Positions 15,336 to 15,778 of a stretch of 15,778 bases of DNA are shown in pieces. The translations under genes and the position numbers were made by a program. Location: NCBI GenBank assembly GCA_031259605.1, contig JAIRLE010000013.1:1-15778 (forward strand), read 5' to 3'. Under the pieces are notes generated by a model that did not search any database, was not told where the DNA came from, and saw nothing but the letters and a program-made list of their open reading frames with translations. The stretch's first letter is position 1; each line of letters opens with the position of its first letter. This stretch comes from Zoogloeaceae bacterium. Lineage in GTDB: Bacteria; Pseudomonadota; Gammaproteobacteria; Burkholderiales; Rhodocyclaceae.

Positions 15336-15652
15336 GGCAATCGCATGAATGCCAACATCGTATTTTCAGCTCGCGCTGTCGCTTGCCGTCCTCTCTCCCG
15401 CTTGGCGGGAGAGTGTGCCTCCATTCCCTCATCCCCGACCCTTCCCCCAAACGGGAAAGGGAGGGATTTGCCGCCCTCTCCCTCTGGGAGAGGGGGGGGA
15501 AAGGGTTTGGGGCGAGAGAGGGCGTCGTACCCACGGCAAAGCCGCAAAAATCAGGGCGTCTGGAACAACGCGCTCAAGCGCATACCCTATCCCGGCGCTC
15601 AAGCGCCACCCTCTCCCGCAAAAGCGGGAGAGGGAAAAACGGGCATTCATCG
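15336..15652. mobile_element. MITE-like non-coding element, copy B (inverted relative to copy A)
   Basis: Starts with GGCAATCGCATGAATGCC (15336-15353), identical to the left end of copy A, and ends with a partial inverted end GGCATTCATCG (15642-15652). The first ~165 bases track copy A in reverse orientation, including the CTCTCCCGC/GCGGGAGAG hairpin and the CCCTCTGGGAGAGGG segment. About 140 bases absent from copy A follow, ending in another CCTCTCCCGC/GCGGGAGAGG hairpin. The 13-mer CAAGCGCATACCC occurs at 15316-15328 and 15575-15587. No gene is supported here. Confidence 0.6.
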
Positions 15653-15657
15653 TAAAA

Positions 15658-15777
15658 CTAACTCCGGTTTGAAACCTCGCCCGTAAGAAAGACGCGAAGG
15701 TTGAGACCCCGGCCGCGGCCGGGGTTTCGACCGTAGCCATTCTCGAGGGGAGAGAAACCCCTTCCCAATGGAGTTAG
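15658..15777. repeat. Nested inverted repeats at the right edge
   Basis: CTAACTCC (15658-15665) is inverted as GGAGTTAG (15770-15777), enclosing 104 bases. In the middle is a perfect 20-base palindrome, ACCCCGGCCG joined to CGGCCGGGGT (15706-15725), whose pairing extends to 15701-15730 with two G-U pairs. ACCTCGC (15674-15680) and GCGAAGGT (15694-15701) form another imperfect stem. No gene is visible. The function is unknown; it could be a terminator region, a mobile-element end or an array edge. Confidence 0.45.
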
Positions 15778-15778
15778 A

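Noticed and set aside
15429..15740. Short coding frames within the copy B repeat region
   Set aside because: They run through hairpins and low-complexity repeat sequence with no start signal or family resemblance.
15665..15778. CRISPR array at the right edge
   Set aside because: Repeat-like wording (GTTTGAAACC, GGTTGAGACC) is present, but no unit recurs at regular spacing inside the window; reported only as palindromes.

Overview
The window is dense, GC-rich Gram-negative chromosome. LptM next to LysA, an HslV with the short MEQYHG leader before its catalytic threonine, and an HslVU pair point to a betaproteobacterium. That placement is inferred from protein features only; no rRNA or tRNA is visible.

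Left part (1-3611): a glycan-export-like module. A GT-C membrane glycosyltransferase resembling mycobacterial arabinofuranosyltransferase AftB runs leftwards off the edge. Divergent from it lie an SDR reductase resembling DprE2 (second half of the DprE1/DprE2 epimerase that makes polyprenyl-phospho-arabinose) and a PF03706-type multipass membrane protein whose start overlaps the reductase stop. A near-perfect Fur box sits inside the reductase promoter, and the glycosyltransferase gene carries an in-frame run of nine G. Together they suggest iron-regulated, possibly phase-variable D-arabinofuranose-type surface glycosylation.

Middle (3608-10079): dacB (PBP4) converges on the membrane-protein gene, their stop codons overlapping. 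Its apparent promoter is followed at once by an 18-bp-stem hairpin. A non-coding stretch (5166-5680) holds what may be a decayed autotransporter gene. Next come a tandem two-domain WaaP/InaA-like kinase protein, an unrecognised 299-aa protein, and on the minus strand a DeaD/CsdA-type RNA helicase with DEGD in motif II.

Right part (10565-15233, minus strand): a tightly packed block transcribed lptM, lysA, a duplicated STAS-domain protein, hslV, hslU. It combines an LPS-transport accessory lipoprotein, the last step of lysine synthesis, an unknown regulator-like protein and the HslUV protease. Two related copies (10269-10443 and 15336-15652, opposite orientation) of a small non-coding element with GGCAATCGCATGAATGCC-type terminal inverted repeats flank the block. 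The last 120 bases hold nested inverted repeats running to the window edge.
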